Counted from the stretch's first letter, positions 37,519-46,313 are shown. The stretch is DNA of 64,000 nt from Rhodanobacter spathiphylli B39 (GCF_000264295.1 NZ_AJXT01000004.1:124001-188000), one strand, 5' to 3'. Notes: generated by a model from the letters alone, not told the origin. Made by a program: numbers and translations.

Positions 37519-37547
37519 AACCGCCAGCCTCCCTGGCGGTTTTTTTT
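37519..37547 (+). terminator. Attenuator terminator before DAHP synthase
   Basis: A 9-bp stem AACCGCCAG (37519-37527) / CTGGCGGTT (37533-37541), loop CCTCC, followed by a run of eight T (37540-37547). It lies between the leader peptide stop and the synthase start. The GGCGGCGG tract inside the leader gene (about 37468-37478) can pair with the CCGCC arm as an antiterminator; an additional CGATC/GATCG pair spans the leader stop codon. Confidence 0.8.
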
Positions 37548-37585
37548 CGGCCGCCTCCGGGGAACCCACCAGGAGCACCGCCGCC

Positions 37586-38677
37586 ATGCACACCACCGAC
37601 GACCTGCGCATCCGCGCACTCACCCGCCTCAGCACGCCGGCCGAGGTCATGCGCGACTGCGCCGCCACGGCGCCGGCGATCGCCACGGTGGAAGCGGCGC
37701 GACAGGCGCTGCACGGCATCATCGGCGGCAGTGACGACCGCCTGGCCGTGGTGATCGGGCCGTGTTCGATCCATGACCCGAAGGCAGCGCTGGAGTACGC
37801 CGGCCGACTCGCGCCGTTGCGCCGTGAACTCGGCGACGCGCTGGAAATCGTGATGCGGGTGTACTTCGAGAAGCCACGCACCACGGTGGGCTGGAAGGGC
37901 CTGATCAACGACCCCGACCTGGACGGCAGCTTCCGCATCGACAAGGGCCTGCGCATCGCTCGCGTCCTGCTGCGCGACATCAACGCGCTGGGCGTGCCGG
38001 CCGGCTGCGAATTCCTGGACATGATCACGCCGCAGTACATCGCCGACCTGGTGGCCTGGGGCGCGGTCGGCGCGCGCACCACGGAAAGCCAGGTGCACCG
38101 CGAACTGGCGTCGGGACTGTCCTGCCCGGTGGGTTTCAAGAACGGCACCGACGGCAATGTGCGGATCGCGGTGGATGCGGTGCAAGCGGCGGCCCAGCCC
38201 CACCACTTCATGGCCGTCACCAAGGACGGCCAGGCCGCGATCGCCAGCACCAGCGGCAACACCGACTGCCACGTCATCCTGCGCGGCGGCAGGCAGCCGA
38301 ACTACGACGAGGCGAGCGTGGAGGCCGCCTGCGCCTCCATCGGCAAGGCCGGCTTGCCCGCCCGCGTGATGATCGACGTCAGCCATGCCAACAGCGGCAA
38401 GCTGCCGGAGAACCAGCCGAAGGTGATCGATGACCTCGCCCAGCGCATGGCCACCGGCGAACGGCGCATCCTCGGCGTGATGGTGGAAAGCCACCTGGTC
38501 GGTGGTCGCCAGGAACTGCTTGTCGGGCAGCCGCTGCGTTACGGCCAGAGCATCACCGACGGCTGCATCGACTGGGACACCTCGGTCGGCGTGCTGACGA
38601 CGCTGGCACAGGCCGTGCGCCAGCGTCGCCAGCACGAAGTGTCCGCTGCCACGGCGGAGGCCATGGCGGCGGCCTGA
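37586..38677 (+). CDS. aroG: 3-deoxy-7-phosphoheptulonate (DAHP) synthase, class I
   Basis: A 363-residue AroAI-alpha enzyme catalysing the first step of the shikimate pathway from phosphoenolpyruvate and erythrose 4-phosphate. Motifs are GPCSIHD (metal-binding Cys), MRVYFEKPRTTVGWKG, EFLDMITPQYIADL, the GFKNGTDGN substrate loop, IDVSHANSGK (metal His), VESHL (metal Glu) and SITDGCIDWD (metal Asp). Length and N-terminal extension match the feedback-regulated E. coli AroF/G/H group; which amino acid inhibits it cannot be read here. The upstream leader peptide and terminator suggest attenuation by aromatic amino acids. The symbol aroG is used loosely. Confidence 0.95.
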   Translation: MHTTDDLRIRALTRLSTPAEVMRDCAATAPAIATVEAARQALHGIIGGSDDRLAVVIGPCSIHDPKAALEYAGRLAPLRRELGDALEIVMRVYFEKPRTTVGWKGLINDPDLDGSFRIDKGLRIARVLLRDINALGVPAGCEFLDMITPQYIADLVAWGAVGARTTESQVHRELASGLSCPVGFKNGTDGNVRIAVDAVQAAAQPHHFMAVTKDGQAAIASTSGNTDCHVILRGGRQPNYDEASVEAACASIGKAGLPARVMIDVSHANSGKLPENQPKVIDDLAQRMATGERRILGVMVESHLVGGRQELLVGQPLRYGQSITDGCIDWDTSVGVLTTLAQAVRQRRQHEVSAATAEAMAAA

Positions 38678-38685
38678 GTCGCGCG

Positions 38686-39108
38686 TCAGAGCAGGCGCGC
38701 CTCCAGCGTGATCTTTGCATTGAGCACCTTGGATACCGGGCAACCCTGTTTGGTCTCCTCGGTGATGCGCTTGAACGAGCCCGCTTCCGCGCCGGGCACG
38801 CGAGCCTCGCAGTCGAGGTGGACGGCGGTGATCGAAAAGCCGTCGCCATCCTTGTCCAGCGTCACCACGGCTCGGGTGTCGATGCTGTCGGCGGTCAGTC
38901 CGGCGTTGCCCAGGCCCAGCGACAGCGCCATCGAATAGCAGGCGGCATGCGCCGCGGCGATCAGCTCCTCCGGATTGGTGCCGGGGCCGCTCTCGAAGCG
39001 GGACTTGAATCCGTATGGCGCTTCGCGCAAGGCGGCGGTCTCGGTCGAGATCGTGCCCTGGCCATCCTTGATGCCACCGGACCAGTGGGCGGATGCGGAT
39101 TTCTTCAT
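38686..39108 (-). CDS. OsmC-family peroxiredoxin
   Basis: A 140-residue OsmC/Ohr-like thiol peroxidase. It has the two redox cysteines in AAHAACYSMALS and ETKQGCPVSKVL and starts with MKKSASAHWSGG as in OsmC. It reduces organic hydroperoxides in the cytoplasm. ATG 39108 has GGAG eight bases upstream; the longer frame from 39165 has no support. It is convergent with the DAHP synthase gene, eight bases between stop codons. Confidence 0.92.
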   Translation of the reverse strand: MKKSASAHWSGGIKDGQGTISTETAALREAPYGFKSRFESGPGTNPEELIAAAHAACYSMALSLGLGNAGLTADSIDTRAVVTLDKDGDGFSITAVHLDCEARVPGAEAGSFKRITEETKQGCPVSKVLNAKITLEARLL

Positions 39109-39252
39109 GGCATGCTCCTGTGCGGCTGTGGGGTGAAGGTCGACTGTGCGCCCTCGGCCATGCAACTGGCGCGAACGAAGTCGGTGCGGCGCTTCACGCG
39201 AGGTTGCCGTGGGCGCCGTACCATCGCCGTTTGCGCCCCATCAGGAACCGCC

Positions 39253-39528
39253 ATGTCCTGCGTCATCCGCCACGACCGTGCCGCCCACCGTTTCCAGACC
39301 GACGTGGAGGGTGTGCCCTGCGTGCTCGACTACCTGCTCGCCGGCGGCGTGATGACCATCACCCATACCGGCGTGCCGGCCGAAGTGGGTGGCCGCGGAA
39401 TTGCGGCGGCGCTGGTCCAGACCGCGATGGACACGGCGCGCAGCGAGGGCTGGAAAGTCGTCCCGGCCTGCTCCTATGCTGCCGCATGGATGCAACGCCA
39501 CCCCGACTACGCCGACCTGCTGGCCTGA
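39253..39528 (+). CDS. Short GNAT-fold N-acetyltransferase (YjdJ/Gtn10-like)
   Basis: A 91-residue protein with the compact single-domain GNAT fold of the YjdJ family: VPCVLDYLLAGGVMTITHTG, the acetyl-CoA loop VPAEVGGRGIAAALVQTAMD and a C-terminal ACSYAAAWMQRHPDYADLL. The full frame is short by GNAT standards but normal for this subfamily. AGGA lies six bases before the ATG. Substrate is unknown. It is followed by a DUF1345 gene 22 bases later on the same strand. Confidence 0.85.
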   Translation: MSCVIRHDRAAHRFQTDVEGVPCVLDYLLAGGVMTITHTGVPAEVGGRGIAAALVQTAMDTARSEGWKVVPACSYAAAWMQRHPDYADLLA

Positions 39529-39550
39529 TCCCGCGCTGGCGGCCCGCGTC

Positions 39551-40252
39551 ATGAGCGGGCGTTCCGTGCCGGACAAGGTGGAAAAGTCGCGTGGGCGCGC
39601 ATCGCGCGGCTGGCGCCCATGGGGATTCGCCCGGGGCCGCCCGCGAACGATCGGTTCGATGCTGGTTTTCGTGGTGACGGTTGCCGTGTTGCTGGTCAGT
39701 GGCATGCCGCTGACCAACGCCGTATTGCTGGCCTTCGATCTCGCCGCGATGATCTTCCTGGGCGTGATGCTCCATCTGTTCAACCAGTCGACGCCGGACA
39801 CGATGCGCAGCCAGGCGCAGGCGATCGACACCGGTCGCTGGGGCGTGCTGCTGGGTGGGGTGCTGCTGTCGGGTGTGGTGCTGGGTGCACTGGGCATGGA
39901 GCTGCATGCGGCACGCAGCGGTGGCGTGCTGGCGCTGGGGGTGGGCGTGCTCAGCGTGATCCTCAGCTGGCTGTTCCTCAACGTGATGTTCGCGATCCAC
40001 TATGCGCATGGCTACTACGGCGATGTCGGCACGCAGCATGCCGGCCTGGAGTTTCCCCACACGCCCGACCCGGACTACTGGGATTTCGCCTATTTCTCGA
40101 TCGTGATCGGCATGACCTTCCAGGTCTCCGACGTGCAGATCACCAGCAACTACCTGCGCCGCGTGGTGCTGATGCACAGCGTGATCGCATTCTTCTTCAA
40201 CGTGTTCATCATCGCGATCACGGTCAACATCGTGGCCGGGCAGGGCGGCTGA
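39551..40252 (+). CDS. DUF1345 membrane protein
   Basis: A 233-residue inner-membrane protein with about five helices, starting around residue 34. It contains the DUF1345 motif DFAYFSIVIGMTFQVSDVQI and a C-terminal VVLMHSVIAFFFNVFIIAITVNI. Role unknown. The first 33 residues are Arg-rich, so the start is uncertain; an in-frame ATG at the first helix would make it about 35 residues shorter. Confidence 0.82.
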   Translation: MSGRSVPDKVEKSRGRASRGWRPWGFARGRPRTIGSMLVFVVTVAVLLVSGMPLTNAVLLAFDLAAMIFLGVMLHLFNQSTPDTMRSQAQAIDTGRWGVLLGGVLLSGVVLGALGMELHAARSGGVLALGVGVLSVILSWLFLNVMFAIHYAHGYYGDVGTQHAGLEFPHTPDPDYWDFAYFSIVIGMTFQVSDVQITSNYLRRVVLMHSVIAFFFNVFIIAITVNIVAGQGG

Positions 40253-40337
40253 GCAGGCCAAGTAACCCGGGCGCAAGTCATGGCGAATGAAGGGACGGGG
40301 CGGCCCGACCGTTCCATCCCTTTTCGAGGAATGACCG

Positions 40338-40625
40338 ATGAATGCACGCCTTGCCCTTGTTCTCGCCGCCGCCATGACCTGCGGCCTCGCCACCAGTGCC
40401 GCGTTCGCCCAGGACGCGATGGCTGCCAGCTCCAGCACCGCGATGTCGCACGACGCCATGTCGAAAGATGCGATGAAGCAGGATTCGATGAAGATGGGCG
40501 CCATGAAGCACGATGCGATGAAGCGCGGTTCGATGAAGCATGACTCGATGAAGCACGACTCGATGAAGCACGGTTCGATGAAAGGGGAGGCGATGAAGGA
40601 GGACGCGATGAGCTCCGGCGGCTGA
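40338..40625 (+). CDS. Secreted pentapeptide MXKDX repeat protein
   Basis: A 95-residue protein with a signal peptide (cleavage after AAFA, near residue 25) and a mature part built of about 13 Met-Lys-rich pentads such as MKHDS, MKQDS and MKRGS. This is the MXKDX repeat family, found in Proteobacteria and of unknown function; the Met/His/Asp pattern suggests periplasmic metal (copper or silver) binding. The DNA repeats too (GATGAAGCACGACTC units), so copy number may vary. A GC-rich hairpin (CCGCCGACGG / CCGTCGGCGG) follows at 40632-40671 without a T tract. Confidence 0.85.
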   Translation: MNARLALVLAAAMTCGLATSAAFAQDAMAASSSTAMSHDAMSKDAMKQDSMKMGAMKHDAMKRGSMKHDSMKHDSMKHGSMKGEAMKEDAMSSGG

Positions 40626-40729
40626 CCGGGCACCGCCGACGGGGCATCGCTCGGCGACGTTCCGTCGGCGGCTTCAGTTGCCGTGGATGGCGGTGGATAC
40701 TTGGCCATCCTTCCCGCAGGCCATCCCCC

Positions 40730-41812
40730 ATGAGCGCGTCGTTCGCCAGCCGGCTCGGCATCGAGCATCCGCTGATCCAGGCGCCCATGGCCGGATCGAC
40801 GTCACCTGCGCTGGTCGCGGCGGTGTCGAATGCCGGCGCGCTGGGCTCGCTGGGCGCCGGCTACCTGGAACCGCAGGCGATCCTCGATCAGGCCGCGGAG
40901 ATCCGCGCGCTGGGCGACCGGCCGCATGCGATCGGCCTGTTCGTGTTGCCGGATGAATTCGAGGCCGACATGGCGGCGGTGACGCGAGCGCGCGAACAGC
41001 TCGACGCGCTGATGATCCGCGAAGGGCTCGATGTCCGCACCTCCGTGCCCGCGCGCTGGGCGCCGCGATTCTCCGACCAGTTCGCCGCCCTGTGCGAGGC
41101 GCGTCCAGCGGTGGCCAGTTTCGCCTTCGGGGTGGTTGGCCCCGCGCAGATGCGCGAGCTGCGGCAGCGCGACATCTACGTGATCGGCACTGCCACCACG
41201 GTGGCCGAGGCGCGCGCCTGGGTTGAGGCGGGCGCGAACGCGGTTTCGATGCAGGGAGCCGAGGCGGGTGGTCATCGCGGCAGCTTCCTGCATGACGCGG
41301 AGGACGCGATGATCGGCCTGTTCGCATTGTTGCCGCTCACCGTGCGCGCGCTGGCGGCCAGCGGCCGGGAGGTGCCGGTGATCGCCGCCGGCGGCATCAT
41401 GGATGGTCGCGGCATGCTGGCGGCCGAGGCGCTGGGCGCGGCCGCCAGCCAGCTGGGCACCGCCTTCCTGACCTGCCCGGAATGCCCGGCGGCTACGGCG
41501 TGGAAGCAGGATCTGCCAGGGGTCGAAGAACACCGGGTCACCACCATCCGCGGCTTCTCCGGCCGCGCCGCCCGCGGCCTGCGCAACCGTTTCGTCGAGG
41601 CGATGCCGGCGGCGGCCCAGGGCCTGCCATACCCGATCCTCAACGCGCTCACCGCGCCGCTGCGTCGCGCCGCCGCTGCGGCGGGTCGTGGCGACCTGTT
41701 GTCCGAATGGTGCGGCCAGGCCGCCGCCCTGGTCCGTCCGCAACCCGCCGCCGAACTGGTCGCGCGACTGATGCACGAGTACCGGCTGGCCCGCCGTTCC
41801 CTGGCGCATTGA
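40730..41812 (+). CDS. Nitronate monooxygenase
   Basis: A 360-residue FMN-dependent TIM-barrel enzyme of the 2-nitropropane dioxygenase family. Visible motifs are HPLIQAPMAGSTSPALVAAV at the N-terminus, VSMQGAEAGGHRGSF (the FMN phosphate-binding GGHRG) and VPVIAAGGIMDGRGMLAAEALGA. It oxidises alkyl nitronates such as propionate 3-nitronate and so detoxifies them. It stands alone on the plus strand; the preceding 100 bases hold only the hairpin after the repeat-protein gene. Confidence 0.92.
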   Translation: MSASFASRLGIEHPLIQAPMAGSTSPALVAAVSNAGALGSLGAGYLEPQAILDQAAEIRALGDRPHAIGLFVLPDEFEADMAAVTRAREQLDALMIREGLDVRTSVPARWAPRFSDQFAALCEARPAVASFAFGVVGPAQMRELRQRDIYVIGTATTVAEARAWVEAGANAVSMQGAEAGGHRGSFLHDAEDAMIGLFALLPLTVRALAASGREVPVIAAGGIMDGRGMLAAEALGAAASQLGTAFLTCPECPAATAWKQDLPGVEEHRVTTIRGFSGRAARGLRNRFVEAMPAAAQGLPYPILNALTAPLRRAAAAAGRGDLLSEWCGQAAALVRPQPAAELVARLMHEYRLARRSLAH

Positions 41813-41907
41813 TCCACATGCGACAAGACGGCAGGGTGCGCCTCGCTCGCCGTGGCGGCAAGCTGGCCGTCCGGTCCGGGTTTGGCTAGCCTAGTCATCA
41901 CTTTGTC

Positions 41908-44283
41908 ATGATGGTGACCGGGGCATTGACCATTCCTCGAAGCAAGGTCCGGCGCGGCAGTTTGCGCCCACCGTGGATTTACGTGGCGCTGCTGTTCATG
42001 GCGTACATCGTGATCCTGACAGTCTATTTCGCCCGCCTGCCCGCGCTTCCCGGGGCGAGGCTGATATCGAGCGTGCTGCTGGCCGGCATGCTCGAAGCCC
42101 TGGCGTTCGGCTGCGCGTGCACGCTGCTGCTTGGCATGGGACCGCTGCGCGGAAGCCTGTCGCGCACCGCGCTTTACGCCGCCATCGTCATGGTGTTCAC
42201 CATGACCGCAGTGGTGCAGGGCTATGCCCTGTTGATCTCCAACAGTTTTGTCAGCGTGCTGGCGCTGGAAAACACTGAAGAGGCTTTCCTCACCGCCAGC
42301 TTGGCAAGAAACGCACTGCTGGTGGCAGCGGGAGTGGCCTGCGTCGTGATGCTCGTGTACTCGTGGCGCAGGGCCGGGAGGCAGCTGCCACGACGACCGC
42401 TGCTCGGTTTGCTGCTTGCCGCGCTGCTCTGTTGCGCAGGCGTAGCCGCGCTCAATGCCGGTAACTCATCGGCTGGCAGCGAAGCTCATCTTGCATCCGG
42501 CCAGTCGCCGCTCGCCGCCATGCTTCGCGCCGGCCTCGACTTGTACGACCCCGATGACGCGCCGGATGGATCGACTGTGCTGTCCGCAGGGGAATCCGTT
42601 TGCGGCGTGACTTTGGGTTCAGGCCATTATCCATTTCTCCGGGACGGCCTGGGTGCTCCGCCGTCGCTGCCGTTTCCAGCGACGCAGGCGGTGCAGCAGC
42701 CAAACGTGATCGTGCTGTTCATCGAAGGGGAATCGGCCCGCCTGTTTGAAAGCTATGGGGGACGCTATCCCGGTCTCACGCCGAACGTGTCGCGGATGGC
42801 CGGCCAGGCGATGGTGGTCGACAACTACTTCAACCACACCGCTGCCACGTTTCGCGGCCTGCAAGGGACGCTGACTTCCGGCTATCCGTTCCACGGCGGG
42901 GCGGACGGCGGGGCCGGCTGGCGCGAGGGGAATGCGTCGTCCTACGCAAGGCGTTCTTACGCCTCGTTGCCGAAACTGTTGCAACGGCGCGGCTATGAAA
43001 CGGTGTTCTTCTCCCCGCACCCGCGATCTGATGCGTTGACCTCGCTGGTGGGCATGCTGGGCTTCGACAATATCTACACGGCGACTCGAAGCCGCAGCGA
43101 GCTGCTGCATGTGCCCGAACCCCTGTTTCGCCAATCGCTGACCGATCGGGAGGCGTATGGTTCGCTGGTTCGGTTCCTGCGACAACGAAATGACGCGACG
43201 CCGTTTTTTGCCAGCCTGTACTCGGTCGGTACGCATGCCTTCCTGGACATTCCCGCCGACGGCATTCCGTATCGGGACGGGGGTGAGCCCAGTCTGAATA
43301 CGCTGCACACAACCGATGCGGAATTCGGCGCGTTCTACGACTACTTCATGTCGTCGCCGTATGCCGCCAACACGATTCTGGTGCTGACGGTCGATCATGC
43401 GCACTATGCCGAGCCGCCGTACGTTCGCGTGGCGGGCGACCATTACAAGCCGTATTTCGTCGATCAGATACCGTTGCTTATCCACGCGCCATGGCTGCAA
43501 TTGCCGGCGCGGCTGGACGCCCACGGGCGCACGTCGGTGGATCTCGCTCCGACCCTCCTGCAGTTGCTCGGGATCGACAAGATCCGCAACAGCTTCCTGG
43601 GGTACTCGCTTTTCGACCGCCGCCACGATCGGGATTTTTCCGTGGCGGCGATCGGCCGCGCGGTCTATGCGATCTACCACGGACAAGTCTACGCCCCGGG
43701 TGAGATACCGGATCAGATCGCGCCTGGTTATGCGCAATGCAGGGCGCTGGTGAAAGCCTATTACACGCACGAGGTAGCCAACACGGTCTTTCCGGCGGGG
43801 GCTGGCCACGGCGAAACGGCGGCGCCTGCGCCTGCCGATGCCGTGCTGGATGGCTATGCCCTTCGCCTGCCGGCGCCCGTGCTGGCCGCAGCCAGGCCAG
43901 CCGGCCACTGCGCGCTCGATCGCGTGGATGGCAAGACCCTGACACGGGGAGTGGCTACGACGATCCGGCCGGGACAACCGTTTACTACCGGCGGCTGGGT
44001 AGTGGATGGCGACGGCACCGCGCCGGCACAGTTCAAGCTGCTGTTGCGGGGCGACAGCGAGGCATATGGCTTTCAGGCCCGCACCGGGGTGTCGCGCCCC
44101 GATGTGGCCCGGGTGCTGCGGGCCAGCGCGGCAGTGCGTTCCGGGTTCAACATCACCGTTTACCCCGACGACGTGCCGGCGGGGACGTACCGGATGATGA
44201 GCCTGGTGGATCGCGGGATGGCTGGCATGGAAATCTGCGACATGCAGCGGCAACTGCTCGTCGGCCCCGGGCATGCGCCCTGA
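41908..44283 (+). CDS. LTA-synthase/sulfatase-superfamily membrane enzyme
   Basis: A 791-residue protein. An N-terminal membrane region with about five helices (residues 20-190) precedes an alkaline-phosphatase/sulfatase domain related to lipoteichoic acid synthase: E273 (FIEGESA), nucleophile T311 (NHTAATF), then D496/H497 (TVDHAHY) form the Mn site. A C-terminal extension of about 140 residues (after 640) carries no LtaS motif and looks like a beta-rich domain. In Gram-negative bacteria such enzymes transfer phosphoglycerol or phosphoethanolamine to glycans or lipids. It stands alone; substrate unknown. Confidence 0.85.
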   Translation: MMVTGALTIPRSKVRRGSLRPPWIYVALLFMAYIVILTVYFARLPALPGARLISSVLLAGMLEALAFGCACTLLLGMGPLRGSLSRTALYAAIVMVFTMTAVVQGYALLISNSFVSVLALENTEEAFLTASLARNALLVAAGVACVVMLVYSWRRAGRQLPRRPLLGLLLAALLCCAGVAALNAGNSSAGSEAHLASGQSPLAAMLRAGLDLYDPDDAPDGSTVLSAGESVCGVTLGSGHYPFLRDGLGAPPSLPFPATQAVQQPNVIVLFIEGESARLFESYGGRYPGLTPNVSRMAGQAMVVDNYFNHTAATFRGLQGTLTSGYPFHGGADGGAGWREGNASSYARRSYASLPKLLQRRGYETVFFSPHPRSDALTSLVGMLGFDNIYTATRSRSELLHVPEPLFRQSLTDREAYGSLVRFLRQRNDATPFFASLYSVGTHAFLDIPADGIPYRDGGEPSLNTLHTTDAEFGAFYDYFMSSPYAANTILVLTVDHAHYAEPPYVRVAGDHYKPYFVDQIPLLIHAPWLQLPARLDAHGRTSVDLAPTLLQLLGIDKIRNSFLGYSLFDRRHDRDFSVAAIGRAVYAIYHGQVYAPGEIPDQIAPGYAQCRALVKAYYTHEVANTVFPAGAGHGETAAPAPADAVLDGYALRLPAPVLAAARPAGHCALDRVDGKTLTRGVATTIRPGQPFTTGGWVVDGDGTAPAQFKLLLRGDSEAYGFQARTGVSRPDVARVLRASAAVRSGFNITVYPDDVPAGTYRMMSLVDRGMAGMEICDMQRQLLVGPGHAP

Positions 44284-44308
44284 TCTGCGGGCGCGCCGGA
44301 AGGGCGGT

Positions 44309-44314
44309 TATACT
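44309..44314 (+). promoter_or_regulatory. -10 element of the rsfS-rlmH promoter
   Basis: TATACT in the context GGTTATACT; no good -35 is visible 17 bases upstream. It lies 48 bases before the rsfS TTG start. Confidence 0.4.
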
Positions 44315-44361
44315 GCGCCCGCGCCATCCTGCGCTGCGACTCCGCACCGAGGCCCATCCTC

Positions 44362-44760
44362 TTGAGCACTGCCCGTACCAACAAGTCCGTCACCACGGCC
44401 ACCCTGCGCAAGTCGGTCATCGACGCGCTGGAAGAACTGAAAGCCAAGGACGTGCGCGAGATCGACGTCCGCGGCAAGACCTCCATCGCCGACCTGCTGG
44501 TCATCGCATCGGGCACCTCCGCCCGCCACGTCAAGTCGATTGCCGACGAAGTCACCAAGTTCGCCAAGAAGGCCGGCGTGATGCCGCTGGGCGTGGAAGG
44601 CGAGACCGAGGGCGAGTGGGTGCTGGTCGACCTGGGCGACGTGATCGTCCACGTGATGCTGCCGCGCATCCGCGAGTTCTACGGCCTGGAACGGCTGTGG
44701 ACGGTGGGCGACCACGGCCACGAAGGCGAGGCGGGCGGCGAAGCCGCACAGGCAGGCTGA
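44362..44760 (+). CDS. rsfS: Ribosomal silencing factor RsfS
   Basis: A 132-residue protein of the RsfS/Iojap family: [35 protein letters not shown] and [17 protein letters not shown]. It binds ribosomal protein uL14 and blocks subunit joining in nutrient stress. The start is TTG at 44362, with GAGG about nine bases upstream; no ATG or GTG fits the conserved N-terminus. It is followed 12 bases later by rlmH, a conserved pair; their usual partner nadD is elsewhere in this window. Confidence 0.95.
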   Translation: MSTARTNKSVTTATLRKSVIDALEELKAKDVREIDVRGKTSIADLLVIASGTSARHVKSIADEVTKFAKKAGVMPLGVEGETEGEWVLVDLGDVIVHVMLPRIREFYGLERLWTVGDHGHEGEAGGEAAQAG

Positions 44761-44772
44761 GTCGCTGCGCCG

Positions 44773-45243
44773 ATGCGTGCCCGCCTGATCGCCGTCGGGG
44801 AGCGCATGCCCGGTTGGGTGGCGGAAGGTTTCGCCGAATACCGCAAGCGGCTTTCCCATGACCTGCCGCTGGATCTGGTTGAGCTGAAACCCGGCACCCG
44901 CGGCAAGGGCCGCGACGATGCGCGGGCGATCCAGGACGAAGGCGCGGCGATCCTCGCCGCCCTGCCGCACGACATCCATGTGGTCGCGCTGGACGGCCGC
45001 GGCAAGACCTGGTCCAGCGAAGAGCTGGCTGCGCAACTGGAGAAGTGGCGCATGACCGGGCGCGACCTGGCCTTCCTGATCGGGGGACCCGACGGTCACG
45101 CGCCCGAGGTACTGCAACGCGCCGACCAGCGCTGGTCGCTCGGGCCGCTCACCCTGCCGCACATGCTGGTGCGGCTGGTGCTGGCCGAGCAGCTGTATCG
45201 CGCGACCACGATCATGAGCGGCCACCCCTATCATCGGGCTTGA
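44773..45243 (+). CDS. rlmH: 23S rRNA (pseudouridine1915-N3)-methyltransferase RlmH
   Basis: A 156-residue SPOUT methyltransferase with the conserved LIGGPDGHAPEVLQRADQRW knot and the C-terminal LPHMLVRLVLAEQLYRATTI...HPYHRA tail that binds SAM and the ribosome. It methylates pseudouridine 1915 in 23S rRNA helix 69. It is cotranscribed with rsfS and the usual length. Confidence 0.97.
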   Translation: MRARLIAVGERMPGWVAEGFAEYRKRLSHDLPLDLVELKPGTRGKGRDDARAIQDEGAAILAALPHDIHVVALDGRGKTWSSEELAAQLEKWRMTGRDLAFLIGGPDGHAPEVLQRADQRWSLGPLTLPHMLVRLVLAEQLYRATTIMSGHPYHRA

Positions 45244-45261
45244 TGCTTCCAGGGAGCGCGT

Positions 45262-45711
45262 ATGTCCTTTTCCGTCCGTTCGGCAACCCGTTCCGATCTC
45301 GATGCGCTGGTGCCGCTGTTCGATGGCTACCGGCAGTTCTACGGCCAGCCGTCCGATCCGGCGGGTGCCCGCGAGTTCCTGGCGGCACGGCTTGCCCGCC
45401 ATGAATCGCTGATCCTGCTGGCCTGCGACGAACGCGGCGAAGGGCTTGGTTTCACCCAGTTGTATCCACTGTTTTCCTCGGTGCGCATGGTGCGCACCTG
45501 GCTGCTCAACGACCTGTTCGTGAGCGCGTCGGCGCGCCGACGCGGCGTGGCGGCGGCATTGCTGCGCGCGGCGGCGGACCAGGCGCGCGCGCTGGGGGCA
45601 GCCAGTCTGTCGCTGTCCACCGCGCTGGACAATGCCCCGGCGCAAGCGCTCTACGAATCACTGGGCTGGCGGCGTGACTCGCAGTTCTGCGAGTACGGGC
45701 TGACCCTCTGA
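45262..45711 (+). CDS. GNAT family N-acetyltransferase
   Basis: A 149-residue GNAT with the acetyl-CoA-binding motif [20 protein letters not shown] (R/Q-x-x-G-x-A as RRRGVA) and the C-terminal [21 protein letters not shown]. Substrate unknown. AGGGAG lies seven bases before the ATG. It is 18 bases after rlmH and 26 before maf on the same strand, so probably part of an rsfS-rlmH-GNAT-maf unit. Confidence 0.9.
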   Translation: MSFSVRSATRSDLDALVPLFDGYRQFYGQPSDPAGAREFLAARLARHESLILLACDERGEGLGFTQLYPLFSSVRMVRTWLLNDLFVSASARRRGVAAALLRAAADQARALGAASLSLSTALDNAPAQALYESLGWRRDSQFCEYGLTL

Positions 45712-45737
45712 CTTTCCCCGCATCCGTCGGACTTCGC

Positions 45738-46313
45738 ATGCTGTATCTCGCCTCGCAATCGCCACGCCGCCGTCAGTTGCTGGAGCAGTTGGGCGTGGCC
45801 TTTGCGGTGATCGATGTCGAGGTGACCGAGCAGCGCGAAGCGGGTGAATCACCGCAGGACTACGTGAGCCGGGTCGCTCGCGACAAGGCCCGTGCCGGCC
45901 TGGCAGCGCTGACGGATGCATCATCGGCGTGGGTGCTGGGCGCGGACACCGAGGTGGTGCTGGACGACGAGGTGTTCGGCAAGCCTCGCGATGCCGCGGA
46001 TGCGGCCGCGATGCTGCGGCGGCTCTCCGGTCGCACGCATACGGTGATTTCGACGCTGTGGCTGGTTGGCGGGCAGGGCGAGTACCGGGAGGAATGCCTT
46101 TCCCGGGTGCGGTTTGGCGCGCTGGATGATGGGCTGATCCAGGCTTACGTAGCCAGCGGCGAGCCGTTCGGCAAGGCCGGCGCCTATGCCATCCAGGGAC
46201 GCGCGGGGGCCATGGTCGAGCATCTGGCCGGCAGCTATTCCGGGGTGATGGGGCTGCCGCTGTTCGAAACGGCGCGATTGCTGCGTCGTGGCGGTATCAG
46301 CCCGTCGCCCTGA
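45738..46313 (+). CDS. maf: Maf-type nucleoside triphosphate pyrophosphatase
   Basis: A 191-residue Maf protein with [14 protein letters not shown] at the N-terminus, the catalytic [16 protein letters not shown] and the [32 protein letters not shown] block. This is the dTTP/UTP pyrophosphatase (YhdE-like) subtype, which removes non-canonical nucleotides. It follows the rsfS-rlmH-GNAT group on the same strand and overlaps the convergent CPBP gene by 17 bases. Confidence 0.95.
   Translation: MLYLASQSPRRRQLLEQLGVAFAVIDVEVTEQREAGESPQDYVSRVARDKARAGLAALTDASSAWVLGADTEVVLDDEVFGKPRDAADAAAMLRRLSGRTHTVISTLWLVGGQGEYREECLSRVRFGALDDGLIQAYVASGEPFGKAGAYAIQGRAGAMVEHLAGSYSGVMGLPLFETARLLRRGGISPSP

Noticed and set aside
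40438-40615. Regular short repeats suggesting a CRISPR array
   Set aside because: The repeats are in frame and encode Met-Lys pentads of a secreted protein; there are no spacers and no cas genes.
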